Shown here in pieces: positions 35,842 through 46,100 of a DNA stretch of 64,000 bases. The DNA is from Oscillatoriales cyanobacterium (GTDB lineage Bacteria > Cyanobacteriota > Cyanobacteriia > Cyanobacteriales > Microcoleaceae). The position numbers and the translations under genes are program-made. The notes beneath the pieces were generated by a model. That model saw only the letters and a list, made by a program, of their open reading frames with translations. It was not told where the DNA came from and did no database searches. Position 1 is the first letter of the stretch, and every line of letters begins with the position of its first letter. The stretch lies in NCBI GenBank assembly GCA_004293365.1, contig RDYN01000014.1, forward strand, positions 1-64,000, in the 5' to 3' direction.

Positions 35842-36011
35842 TTCGGAATTTGATATTACTCCACTCTTCCAGCCCGCGGAGGCGGGCTTTGTTTGTGTAG
35901 ACGCGAATTCCATTCGCCCGGATTTGTTCGGAATTTGATATTACTCCACTCTTCCAGCCCGCGGAGGCGGGCTTTGTTTGTGTAGCCGCGAATTCTATTC
36001 GCCCGGATTTG
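35842..36011. repeat. Two 85-bp tandem repeats
   Basis: Units begin ttcggaatttgatattactc at 35842 and 35927 and are nearly identical; each contains agcccgcggaggcgggct and the gcgaattc...gaattc motif. Differences seen: acgcg/ccgcg and ttcc/ttct. Confidence 0.75.
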
Positions 36012-36067
36012 TTATGAATGATGAGTTCGGAATTATCAATTAATAATTCTCGTCAACTCAAAACTCT

Positions 36068-38626
36068 TTAATGTGCCCAAAGAATCACACCAACTTCATA
36101 GGGACTGCTGAGATTGTCGTGCTTCGGCAAAACCCGCAGCGACAAACCTTGCAAACCGCTAGAAGTATAAGTAATGTCAGCCGTATACAGGCTAGCATTG
36201 TGAGGATCTTCTCCCAAATACTCCATTACCATCGGCACGCCGCCGACAATTTCGCCATTAGCATCAACCGAACCTTGATAAAGTTCGACTTGCACGTCCG
36301 CAGGCGTCAATCCCATTAGATTGATGCGAGATTTAACAGCGATCGACTGATTGACCTTAACTTCCTTATCCTGGGAAATATCAACAGCCTCAATCTTAAT
36401 ATCCTGCCACTTCCCGAGAAGGTGCTTCTTCCATTGAGACAACTCCTTCGCCGGAGCGCATCCGTCGTTCGTCATGGTGTGATAGCGATCGCTCACCGGG
36501 AAATAAGCCCGCCGCGCGTAATCCTTCACCATCCGAGCCGTATTGAAGAAAGGACAGTTCAAAGCAATAGAATCCTTCATTTTCGCCGTCCAACCGCGAG
36601 GAATTCCATCAGCATCCCGGTTGTAAAACAGCGGTACAACTTCCTTTTCCATCAAGTCGTACAAAGCATTCGCCTCGACTTCATCCTGATACTTTGTATC
36701 TTCGTAAAACTCGCCGTGTCCGATCGGCCAACCGGTACGAACATAATCCGCCTCATCCCACCAACCGTCAAGAATACTGAGGTTTGGCAAACCATTCATC
36801 GAAGCTTTCATCCCGGAAGTACCCGAAGCCTCGCGGGGGCGGCGCGGCGTATTCAGCCACACATCGCAACCGGATACCATCATCCGAGCCACGTTAATGT
36901 CGTAATTCGGCAGAAACACCATCGAACTGATAGTTTCGTGCTCGCGGATAAAGTGAACGATATCCCGAATCAATTCCTTACCCGGAATATCCATCGGGTG
37001 AGCTTTCCCAGCAATCACAAACTGCACCGGGCGGTTTTTGTCCCGCATGATCCGCATAATGCGATCGACATCGCGCAAGAATAATGTCGCCCGCTTGTAA
37101 GTAGCAAAACGTCGCGCAAACCCGATCGTCAATACCTTCGGATCGAGAGCCTCCCGCGCGTGCTCGATTTCCGTTTGAGCAGCACCGCGCTCGCGCAGAG
37201 TCTTTTGCAACCATTCCCGCGCAAATACTACCAACTCCGATCGACAGCGCTCGTGATTCCGCCACAATTCCTCATCAGGAATCGACGACATCCTGTCCCA
37301 CAGTCGATCGTCCTTGCGAGTCATTTCCCAATCCGGGCCGAGGTAGCGATCGTACAACTCCTGAGTAGACTTCGCCACACAACTGCGAGCGTGAACCCCG
37401 TTCGTAATCGAAGTAATCGGCACCTCTTCTTCAGGCAAACCCGGCCACAACCCTTGGAACATCGGGCGCGACACCACACCGTGCAAAGCCGCCACCCCGT
37501 TGACAAAACTCGACATTTTAATTGCCAAAATTGCCATATTCAGAGGTGCAGACAAATCTTTAGTATCCTCCCGGCCCAATGCCAGGAACTCATTTTGCGA
37601 CAAGCCAAACATCTTGGGATACTGACCCAGATAGTGCATCACCATATCCGGCTCGAACAAGTCAAACCCAGCAGGTACAGGCGTGTGAGTCGTAAACATA
37701 CTGCTGGAAATCACCACCTGTTCCGCTTCCAAGAAACTCAGGTGATGTTCCTCCATCAGCATCCGTATGCGTTCCAAAGCCATGAAAGCCGCGTGGCCTT
37801 CATTCATGTGATAAGCCGTAACAGTCAAGCCCAGCGCCTTGAGCATTTTCACGCCGCCGATGCCCAGCATGATTTCTTGGTGCATCCGCAGAGTTTTGTC
37901 ACCGCCGTAGAGTTGGTCGGTAATATCTTGGTCGTAGCGGCTGTTAGGTTCAATATTTGTATCCATCAAGTACAGAGGAACCGTTCCCACCTGTACCCGC
38001 CAAATCCGGGCGTATACCTTGCGGCCGGGATAGTCCACCTCAATCCGCAATTCCGAACCGTCGGGATTGCGTTCTAGATGCAGCGGCATATTGTAGAAAT
38101 CGTTCAGCGGATAGCGTTCTTGCTGCCAGCCGTCGGCGTTGAGATATTGCGAAAAATAGCCTTCTTGATACAGCAAGCCTACGCCAGCCAAGGGCAAGCC
38201 CAAGTCGCTAGCAGATTTCAGGTGGTCGCCCGCGAGCACGCCCAAACCGCCGGAATAGATGGGTAGGGCTTTCACTAAGCCGAATTCCATCGAAAAGTAA
38301 GCGTAGCATTCCTGGCGATCGGTGCCGCGCTGTTTGCGGTACCAGGCGCGATTTTTGAGATAATCGTCTAACTGCTGGGCTGCTCGGTTCATTTGAGCAA
38401 TGAAGCCTTCGTCTTCTGCCATTTCTTGCAGTCGCTCTTGAGAAATGGTTCCCAGCATCAGCACCGGGTTTTGGTTGCTGGAGTCCCACAGGTCTCGATC
38501 GAGGCGGCGGAAGAGGTCTTTGGTATCGACGTTCCAGTCCCAGTGCAAGTTGTAGGCAAGCTTGCGTAGGGGTTCGAGAATTGCCGGCAGAGACGGGGAA
38601 ACGTTAAATGTGCGAATTGGCTGCAT
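36068..38626 (-). CDS. glgP: Alpha-glucan phosphorylase
   Basis: 852 residues from ATG at 38626 (MQPIRTFNVSPSLPAILEPL, the family N-terminus); an upstream GTG at 38695 would add 23 residues. Releases glucose-1-phosphate from glycogen ends. The Ig-like/DUF3417 N-terminus and then the catalytic core YFSMEFGLVKALPIYSGGLG, HMNEGHAAF, RRFATYKRATLFLRD and the PLP-lysine region GTSGMKASMNGLPNLSILDG are intact. This is the shorter TIGR02094-type phosphorylase group. With debranching enzyme and glucokinase later in the window it completes glycogen breakdown. Confidence 0.95.
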   Translation of the reverse strand: MQPIRTFNVSPSLPAILEPLRKLAYNLHWDWNVDTKDLFRRLDRDLWDSSNQNPVLMLGTISQERLQEMAEDEGFIAQMNRAAQQLDDYLKNRAWYRKQRGTDRQECYAYFSMEFGLVKALPIYSGGLGVLAGDHLKSASDLGLPLAGVGLLYQEGYFSQYLNADGWQQERYPLNDFYNMPLHLERNPDGSELRIEVDYPGRKVYARIWRVQVGTVPLYLMDTNIEPNSRYDQDITDQLYGGDKTLRMHQEIMLGIGGVKMLKALGLTVTAYHMNEGHAAFMALERIRMLMEEHHLSFLEAEQVVISSSMFTTHTPVPAGFDLFEPDMVMHYLGQYPKMFGLSQNEFLALGREDTKDLSAPLNMAILAIKMSSFVNGVAALHGVVSRPMFQGLWPGLPEEEVPITSITNGVHARSCVAKSTQELYDRYLGPDWEMTRKDDRLWDRMSSIPDEELWRNHERCRSELVVFAREWLQKTLRERGAAQTEIEHAREALDPKVLTIGFARRFATYKRATLFLRDVDRIMRIMRDKNRPVQFVIAGKAHPMDIPGKELIRDIVHFIREHETISSMVFLPNYDINVARMMVSGCDVWLNTPRRPREASGTSGMKASMNGLPNLSILDGWWDEADYVRTGWPIGHGEFYEDTKYQDEVEANALYDLMEKEVVPLFYNRDADGIPRGWTAKMKDSIALNCPFFNTARMVKDYARRAYFPVSDRYHTMTNDGCAPAKELSQWKKHLLGKWQDIKIEAVDISQDKEVKVNQSIAVKSRINLMGLTPADVQVELYQGSVDANGEIVGGVPMVMEYLGEDPHNASLYTADITYTSSGLQGLSLRVLPKHDNLSSPYEVGVILWAH

Positions 38627-39137
38627 AGACAAAGCATTTGTGTTGGGGTAGCGATATTTTCCTCTGTCTTTTGTCACAAGTCCGTTATTCTGCACACTAT
38701 TTTAAGTTTTAAGTCGATCGGGCGATCGGCTGTTACCTTAACTTCTGTGGCGGCTGAGTCAGGGCGATCGCCCTTAATACCATTTTTTTAAAGTTATGAC
38801 AGACTTTTGCGACCTAGCGAAAGCAGATAATTACAACATCTTGTCGTCCTTTATCTCTATCGGATATGAAAGAAAAATGGTATAAAACCGCTTTTCGCAC
38901 TTCCCGATGAGATTTCTCAATGCCTTGACACCGAAAAATCCAGTGTCCGCCGCCCGCGTGTTTGATTGGGAGCTTGACTTGCATGGTAAAATACTTGCCT
39001 GACTTACACAAAGACACTAGATAACGCTTAGACGGTTCTATCCTCCCTCCTCGTTTACCCTGGCTGTTTAGGTAGGACTAGAGTACCAACCCCAATAAGC
39101 TAAACTTGTATCCGATCGCCAAATTAACTACAAGCCA
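38627..39137. other. Intergenic, no gene supported
   Basis: Divergent promoter region between glgP and the DUF4231 gene. It contains HIP1-like sites at 38718-38772 and no palindromic repeat family. A 67-codon minus-strand frame (38814-39017) has no recognisable family or ribosome site. Confidence 0.5.
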
Positions 39138-39992
39138 ATGACTACTTCTGCACAGAAAAACCCGAACGAGATTTCCTATGTTGAAAATTTATCCGACTCA
39201 TCAAGTTCACAAATGTTATCCTTCCTGAAAATTTTTGAGTATTTATCCCTAGCTGCTTTTGTGGGTGTGTGCATCCTTACCAGAGTTTTTCCAGACAATC
39301 AACTTATCCTTATCTGGGGATCTGTTTTTCTCTCTAGTTTTATTTTTCTGTTCCTGACCAATAGACAATTGGCTCAGAAATCGAGGAATCGTGCTAATCA
39401 GTTAGAGTTCGGAAAAAAAGCTGAATTATATACTTATCTGTTGAACCAGAAGAATTCTTCGGATAACAATCTGATAACTCCCGCAAGAGTAAAGGCTTTA
39501 CGATATTGTCAGGAGTTGATTGACGACTATAAAAAGACTAGAGAGACTTCGAGAAATATTTACTATATTTTCCAATTGGCAACCGTTATTTTATCGGGAG
39601 TCACACCAATTTTAGTACTGGTAGACAAATTGGAACCAGGTCAAACGTTGCTCAAGTGGCTGCCCGTAATTTGTCCCGCTGTCGCCTCGATAGTCGCTAG
39701 TATAGTTACCTCCTTTCCTTTTCAGGAGAATTGGATTTCTGCTAACACGACTGTGGAATTGTTAGAAGCGGAACAAGAGAAATTTATATTAGGAGTGACT
39801 CCGGCTTATTGTTGCTATGATGTAGCCGACGAAGCCCAAAATCAACAAATGGGAAAAATGGCAATAGAAAACTTTATCAATCAGGTGAATGAGATTCATC
39901 TCAAGCAAATCCAAAAACCAGATGAGACACGGGCAAGGGAGCAGAATACAGAGCCAGCTCAATCTACCGAGTCAAAGCAAGAGCAGACTTAA
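39138..39992 (+). CDS. DUF4231 four-helix membrane protein (SLATT-like)
   Basis: 284 residues. Two pairs of membrane helices: about 30-75 (FEYLSLAAFVGVCILTRVF; LILIWGSVFLSSFIFLFL) and about 145-200 (IYYIFQLATVILSGVTPILV; LPVICPAVASIVASIVTSF), with a cytosolic loop containing RNRANQLEFGKKAELYTYLL and a C-terminal helix. DUF4231 is related to SLATT domains, 2TM effectors in nucleotide-activated conflict systems (established for the superfamily). No sensor or nucleotidyltransferase lies beside it, so a defence role is only a hypothesis. Directly upstream of a degenerate insertion sequence. Confidence 0.8.
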   Translation: MTTSAQKNPNEISYVENLSDSSSSQMLSFLKIFEYLSLAAFVGVCILTRVFPDNQLILIWGSVFLSSFIFLFLTNRQLAQKSRNRANQLEFGKKAELYTYLLNQKNSSDNNLITPARVKALRYCQELIDDYKKTRETSRNIYYIFQLATVILSGVTPILVLVDKLEPGQTLLKWLPVICPAVASIVASIVTSFPFQENWISANTTVELLEAEQEKFILGVTPAYCCYDVADEAQNQQMGKMAIENFINQVNEIHLKQIQKPDETRAREQNTEPAQSTESKQEQT

Positions 39993-40303
39993 CTAATCTG
40001 ACAATAAGCTGTTACGCAGCTAGATCCTATGGCTCTCCCCTAATTGTGGTGGTAACGCAAGCTTATAATCTGTCTGCATCAAGGTTTTTGGCCTTCACAC
40101 TCCAGAAAATTTGTATCAGCAGCTACTTTTAACGCCAAACATCCGGGAGAGCCGATCGTATAATAGAAAGACAAGACAAGTAATTGCTGCACAATCCGTT
40201 CTACCAAAGATGCAGAGGCTATCACTTAGCGCGATCGCTCTGTGGTTTATGTTGAACTCACAGAGTTAATAGCATTTGGGCAGGAACGTTTGGTAAAAGG
40301 GTG
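39993..40303. other. Intergenic to the IS left end, no gene supported
   Basis: Contains two HIP1-like octamers and no frame or repeat that I can support. It is not the missing 5' half of the amylase on the other side of the IS. Confidence 0.5.
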
Positions 40304-40429
40304 CAGGGTAAGCTCATCTAATTTAGTATAAATTGTACTTGACAAAAAGACAAATATAAAAAATGTGGTATTTACGTATTAGCAATTTTATAAGGCCTTA
40401 AAAACTAAGTCATCAAGCGGTAAAACTCA

Positions 40430-41734
40430 ATGGATAAAGGATTCTTGCCCGCCCGGCCAAGGTCTAAACTACTGAAGAAGCCCTCACCTATCTCTATGCA
40501 AGAGTTACAAGGAAGCTTATCAAGTTATTTTGATGACATACCCGACCCGAGAGTGAACCGAACCAAACGTCACTTACTGAAAGATATAGCCTTTCGAGCT
40601 CTCATAGGAGGTATGACTGGGAATAGGGAATAGGCCGGAGCCGCGCATACCTCACTTTTTTGAGAACCGCTATATTCTCGTCATTGCTATATTATCTACA
40701 ATAGCTGGAGGTGATGGGTGGGAAGACATGGAAAATTATGGAATCAGTAAGCAGCAATGGTTGCAAAAATTTTTAGACTTACCAAATGGTATCCCGAGCG
40801 ATGATACCTTCCGACGAGTTTTTGAAAAGGTAGACCCGAAAGTTTTAGAACAGAAGTTGACTGAAGGGGTTAAACAATTAATTGGGCCAGTTGTCCAACA
40901 AGTTATCCCGATTGATGGAAAAAGTATCCGAGGTTCTTATGACCGAAAAACAGGGGAAAAGAATTTACATTTAGTGACGGCGTGGGCGAGTGAAAATCGG
41001 TTGGTACTTGGACAAGTTAAAGTTGAAAACCATTCCAATGAAATCACAGCTATCCCAGCCCTATTGGAATTAATCGATGTCACCGGAGCGATTATTACGA
41101 TGGATGCGATGGGTACTCAAACCGAGATTGTACGGCTGATTCGTCAAAAAAAAGCTGATTGTGTAGTTACTCTGAAAAAGAATCATCCAACTCTTTACAA
41201 ACAAGTCAAAACCTGGTTTGAAACAGCCAGAGCCAACCAATTTGGGGGAATTGAAGTGAGTGAAGATTCCCGAAGGGAAAAAGCACATACATCATCGAAT
41301 CGAAACTAGAAAAGTTTGGGCGGTTCCAGTGGGGGCTTTAGGGGGGATTTACAAACAAGAAGACTGGACAGATATTATTCTGACTATTGTTATAGTAGAA
41401 CGTTTCCGTTATCTGTGGAACAAAACCACTCATGAAGTACAATTTTACCTAAGTTCCTTACCCGTAGATGCTAAAGCGGAATGGTCGCGTCATTCGTCAA
41501 CGTTGGAGTATTGAAAATCAAGAACATTGGGTTTTAGATGTCACTTTCAATGAATATCGCTCTCGCATTCGGTCCTTGAATAGCCCTCGAAACTTGGCTG
41601 TTATCAGACGGATGTCCCTGAATGCTGTAAATCAAGAAACTACTCTCAAGCGTAGCTTGCGACAGAAAAGAAAACGGGCTGCAATGAATGATGAATACAT
41701 GATGCTTCTTCTCAAATCCTTTTGTCAAGGCTGA
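40430..41734 (+). pseudogene. Broken ISAs1 transposase (DDE type)
   Basis: Pieces: 40430-40594 (SYFDDIPDPRVNRTKRHLLKDIAF), then a 79-bp insert, 40674-about 41290 (VIAILSTIAGGDGWEDMENY; catalytic Asp in IPIDGKSIRGS; second Asp in TMDAMGTQTEIV), a frame change near 41290, 41260-about 41490 (KKHIHHRIETRKVWAV), another frame change near 41485, and 41468-41734 (RVIRQRWSIENQEHWVLDV with the catalytic Glu). All three DDE residues remain, but the protein cannot be made in one piece. Confidence 0.88.
40595..40673. mobile_element. MITE-like element, copy B, inserted in the transposase gene
   Basis: 79 bp between codons of ...DIAF and ILVIAIL..., shifting the frame. The right end, complemented, reads atagcggttctcaaaaaagt then gaggtatg; the left end ctcataggaggtatgac is its imperfect inverse. 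Core tgggaatagggaataggccg matches copy A at 16264-16453. No obvious target duplication. Confidence 0.65.
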
Positions 41735-41738
41735 TTGA

Positions 41739-42890
41739 GATGCTCTTACCCTGCCAATAGAAGTACAGAACACTTCACTTTTCCACGGTCCTGAATACAC
41801 CGATATGGTGAATCAAAGACTATTTGGCTTCTTGGAAGATTGGCGAACAGAGACAAGCTACGTTCAAAATCTGCCGATCGATCATCTCAAGTATTGGATT
41901 GCGGAAACGGACATTGATGGCTTTCGATACGATTCGGCACGTCACATTGGTCTGGACTTCTGGAAGCCTTGCGTTGAAGAGATATCAAGGTACACTACCT
42001 ACCTGGGGAAAAAGCAGTTTCTTCAGATAGCCGAACACGCTGGAAGCACTCACGAAGAATTAACTGCATATAATGGTGCGAAATTTTCTAATCAGATAGA
42101 CTACCCAACGTATTATAACGTCAAGCACTCTTTTGGTGATGGCAATTGGTTAGGGGGTTTAGCAGAGTATTTTTGTGGTTTTCTTGCTCCACCACAGGCA
42201 TATCATGCTGGTTGGAAGAACAATATTATGTTCTTGGATAACCAAGACACAACTAGAATCTTCCATGAGTTTTTGAGTCGTCTAGCACACCAAGACGATG
42301 TTCGAGTCCGTCTCCACTTTGCTCTAGCTTGCTTGATTCTAGGACCTCAAATACCTTCTATCTATCAAGGAACGGAACAGGAGTTTTGTGGAGCACTAGG
42401 GAAGCATCAACGAGAGGATACAGGAGAGTGGATTGGCCATGATTGCTACGTGGGGGAAGATATGTTTGATAACCCTGCATGTGTTTGGCAGTTTGGTTTG
42501 ATTAACCGAAAATCTTTCGCTCCCTACAGCCAAACCCACCCAACCTTTGTATTGATTCGACAGTTGGCAGAAATTAGATTTCAAAACAGACTCATTCAGA
42601 ATGGAGTCCGCACTTTATTATGCTCTAGGAATAATGGTGTGTGGTGTGTACTCATTCACGATCCGGCTTTTGATCGGCCGCTCTTTGTGGCTATGAACCT
42701 TGGATCAAAACCAGTATTTGAGAAAGCTTTAGAGATCCCGAATTGCTATGGTGAGTTCTGCGGAGTCGATCGGCTGATTGCCACGTCTGGTGGAGAATTC
42801 CATGTTGTGGAAGGTGGCATACAAATTCGACTTCCTGCATTCACTTTTGTTTTAGGGCAACTCTGTCGGGATGAAACAGGACTTAGATGA
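41739..42890 (+). pseudogene. Alpha-amylase (GH13) 3' fragment
   Basis: The amylase frame runs from the IS edge: after the stop at 41736-41738 it reads ...IEVQNTSLFHGPEYTDMVNQ. The first ATG (41805) is internal, so all N-terminal sequence is missing, including GH13 region I (DxxxNH). Region II GFRYDSARHI (nucleophile Asp), region III LQIAEHAG (acid/base Glu) and region IV FLDNQDTTR (Asp) are present, then a beta-rich C-domain. Without region I it is unlikely to be an active enzyme. A starch/glycogen-active role is expected for the intact parent. Confidence 0.85.
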
Positions 42891-42925
42891 ATTGAGCCAA
42901 TTTTTGTATAGCAGACACTATTGTT

Positions 42926-42979
42926 AAGGCGGTTTTAGCAAGCTAAACACCCAAGAACCTGCCCGCCCGACCGCCTTTT
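42926..42979 (+). terminator. Possible terminator after the amylase fragment
   Basis: aaggcgg (42926-42932) pairs with ccgcctttt (42971-42979) around a long loop with a T-run on the plus strand. Weak stem. Confidence 0.35.
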
Positions 42980-42991
42980 GTTGTGCATGAG

Positions 42992-43035
42992 TAGAAGCAT
43001 ACTTCTTAATCTAGCTGTCAATAAGTATGCTTCTA
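42992..43035. repeat. 13-bp perfect inverted repeat
   Basis: tagaagcatactt (42992-43004) and its exact complement at 43023-43035, loop 18 nt. Between the amylase fragment and the PAS/GGDEF/EAL gene stop; role unknown. Confidence 0.6.
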
Positions 43036-43183
43036 GATTGTGGGCTCGTAATTATATTCATAGCTGAGGTATTCCTGGAAAGTAAGTTTTCGCTGGTTGA
43101 TTTGAATCATGACACTCTCCTTTGAATCAACTGTTTTGAGAGCTTTTTGGATCTTAAAGCACGATCGCCCTCACCGATAAGTA

Positions 43184-46100
43184 TCATGCAATTTTCACTT
43201 TCCTCAACAGAGAATTTACCAACAGTTTGCTCGCATCCCCAGCCGAGAGCGCCTTGCTAAAATAGTGGCCCTGAATTTCGTGACAGTGGAGCGATCGCAA
43301 ACAATCCAACTGCTCTTTAGTTTCTACTCCTTCAGCCACCACGCTCAAGTTCAAATCTCGCCCCAGCGTCGCTACAGCATTCGCGATCGCCCGTTCGCAC
43401 GGATCCGTCGTCAGTTCGCTGACAAAAGATTTGTCTATTTTTAAGATATTCAAGGGAAACTTTTTGAGATAATTTAGAGAACAATAACCCGTGCCGAAAT
43501 CGTCCAGCGCAATCTGCACTCCCATACTCTGCAAATCTCTCAGAACTTTTGTGGTATAATCCACATCTTGCATAGCTGTAGTCTCAGTAATTTCTAACTC
43601 TAAATACTTCGGTGCTAAACCCGTTTTTTCCAAACAGTTCGCCACCATTTGCACTAAATTAAATTGCTGGAACTGCCGCGCCGAAAAATTGACTGCTACC
43701 CGCAGATCGGGTTGCAAAGCATCCTGCCAAGCTTTATTTTGAGCGCAGGCAGTTTGCAGCACCCATTCGCCAATAGGGACAATTAATCCGTTCTCTTCGG
43801 CGATCGGAACAAATGTCGCCGGAGAAACTAAACCTAATTCTGGATGCTGCCAGCGCAGCAGGGCTTCCATCCCCTGGATTTTCCAAGTAGTAATGTTGAC
43901 TTTTGGCTGGTAAAAAATCTCAAATTCTCCGCGTTCTAGAGCCTCGTGCAACCTGTTTTCTATATTTAGCAACTGGCTGCCTTCGGGATTAATTGTTGCA
44001 GTGTATAATTGATAATTATTTCTTCCCCTTTCTTTCGCGCGGTACAAGGCAGCATCGGCATTTTTGACTAAAGTTTCGGCATCTTCGCCGTCGTTGGGAT
44101 AAACGGCAATGCCGATGCTGCTGCTGATGTGAAACGGCTGTCCTTCTAGTTTAAATGCTGGCTTTAAATTGTCGAGTATTCTTTGAGCTGTTTTAACTGC
44201 ATCTTCCAAGCAATTGATTTCGGGAATCAGCACGGTAAATTCGTCGCCTCCCCAGCGGGCTACCGTATCCGTCGATCGCAAAGTGTCGCTGATGCGTCCG
44301 GCAAAACCTTCTAACAGGCGATCGCCCGCAGCGTGACCTAGTGTATCATTAATCTTTTTGAACCTGTCTAAGTCTAAAAACATCACAGCCAGCATTTTTT
44401 TATTTTTTTTAGCTTGTATTAATGACGCCAACAGGCGATCGTTAAACAGTATCCGGTTCGGCAAACCAGTCAGTTGGTCGTAAACAGCTTGATAGCGAAT
44501 AATTTCTTCAGCTTGCTTGCGCTGAGTGATGTCCATCATAGTGCCAATCGCCCGCACAGCTTCACCGCTGGCATTGCGGATGATGTAACCGCGATCGAGC
44601 ACAAAAACATATCCCCCATCTGCGCGGCGAAAGCTGTATTCCTCCGACCAACATTGAGCATCTGAATTCATTGTTTCGTTGAAGCTAGACTTAACTCTTT
44701 CCCGTTCTTCGGGATGAACATTTAGCCACCACGATTCTAATTCTATCGTCTGAGTTTCGTTGAGTTTGTATCCAAAAACTTTTTCAAACTCTTCGCTCAA
44801 CCAATACTCATTTCTTGACAAATTTAAATCCCAAACTGCATCATTTGTTGCCCGCGTCAGCAGGTGAAAGCGTTCTTCACTTTTGCGGAGTTTTTCTTCA
44901 GATTGCCATCGTTCCGTCACATCTCGAAAGCTGAACACTCGACCAGTAATTTTGCCTCCCGTCTGCTGCGGTAGCGAGTAGCGTTCGATAATTCTGCCAT
45001 CTTTAAACTCGATAATATCGAAACTTTCTGCTGCGGGGATATCGGACAATTCTTTAGCACGGTTGAGAAAGATTTCCGGGTATTTTAACTGGCTGATTCC
45101 AAACCCCAAAATTTGGTTGCTATCTCTCGAATCTAGCAGAAAATCTGGCAACTGCCACATTTGGGCAAACTTGCGGTTAAAGCTGACAACTTTTCCGCCG
45201 CCGTCCACCGCCAGAATGCCGTCAGCAGTAGATTCAATGGTTGCTTGAAGCAAAGAAAGAGATGTTTCTAGTTCTAACTCTGCTAATTTGCGATCGCTAA
45301 TGTCAAAAGCTGTGACTAATATTGACGCTTTTCTCTCAAATTTGATAATATCAACAGTGGCTTCAATCCAGCGTGTGTCTCCGGTTTTCGTGATAATTCT
45401 AACTTCATATTTTGAGCCTGCACTGTCTCGCGGCTGGCGGGATTTACCCCATTGCTTAACTGTCGATCGAAAATCTGGATGAATAAAATCGTATAAATCC
45501 AATCCTAGCAATTCTTCGCGAGTATATCCAGTTAAAGCTTCTGTCTGAGAATTGACATAGCGCAACTGTCGGCGCTGATAGATAAATGCAGCAGCATTAA
45601 CAGTTTCTACCAGTTGCCGAAACTTTTTTTCACTGCGCCGCAAATCTCTTTCAGCCCGCTTGCTATCGGTAATATCTTGTGCTACATACAACTTGCCGCT
45701 CACGTCGCCTTTGCCGTCGCGAATAGTTGAAATAGAAAGCAGTACAATTATTCTTTTACCCTGTTTGGAAAGGTAGACTTTTTCCACGTTGCGGACAGAA
45801 CCTTCGGCTGTTAATTTTGCTGATTCTAATCCGGCAGCCGGTGATTCAGTTTCTTTGAAAAGTCCAGCTATTTGTTTGCCTAACAACTCTTTTTTAGAGT
45901 ATCCTAAAAGTTGACAGGTAGCTTGGTTTGACGACAGGATATGACCGCCGGGAGTTGTAGCAACGATCGAGACGCTCATTTCCTCGCAAATATCGAGGGC
46001 GTATTCCGCAGTTTGCTGCAAATCTTGGGTCATGTTGGCAATAGTATCTCCGATATCTTGTTCTTTTTTTGGACGCAACACTTTTTCGGCTTCTGGTAGC

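Larger units (their letters stand above)
40304..41753 (+). mobile_element. Degenerate ISAs1-family insertion sequence
   Basis: 1450 bp. Terminal inverted repeats: left cagggtaagctcatctaatt, right (complement) cagggtaagagcatctcaat. It carries a transposase in the plus direction, broken by a MITE-like insertion and two frameshifts. No target-site duplication: left flank aaagggtg, right flank ccaatagaa. The right end lies within an amylase gene whose 5' half is missing, so a deletion or recombination at the left end is likely. Confidence 0.85.

Noticed and set aside
38814-39017. 67-codon minus-strand frame upstream of DUF4231
   Set aside because: No recognisable family, no ribosome site.
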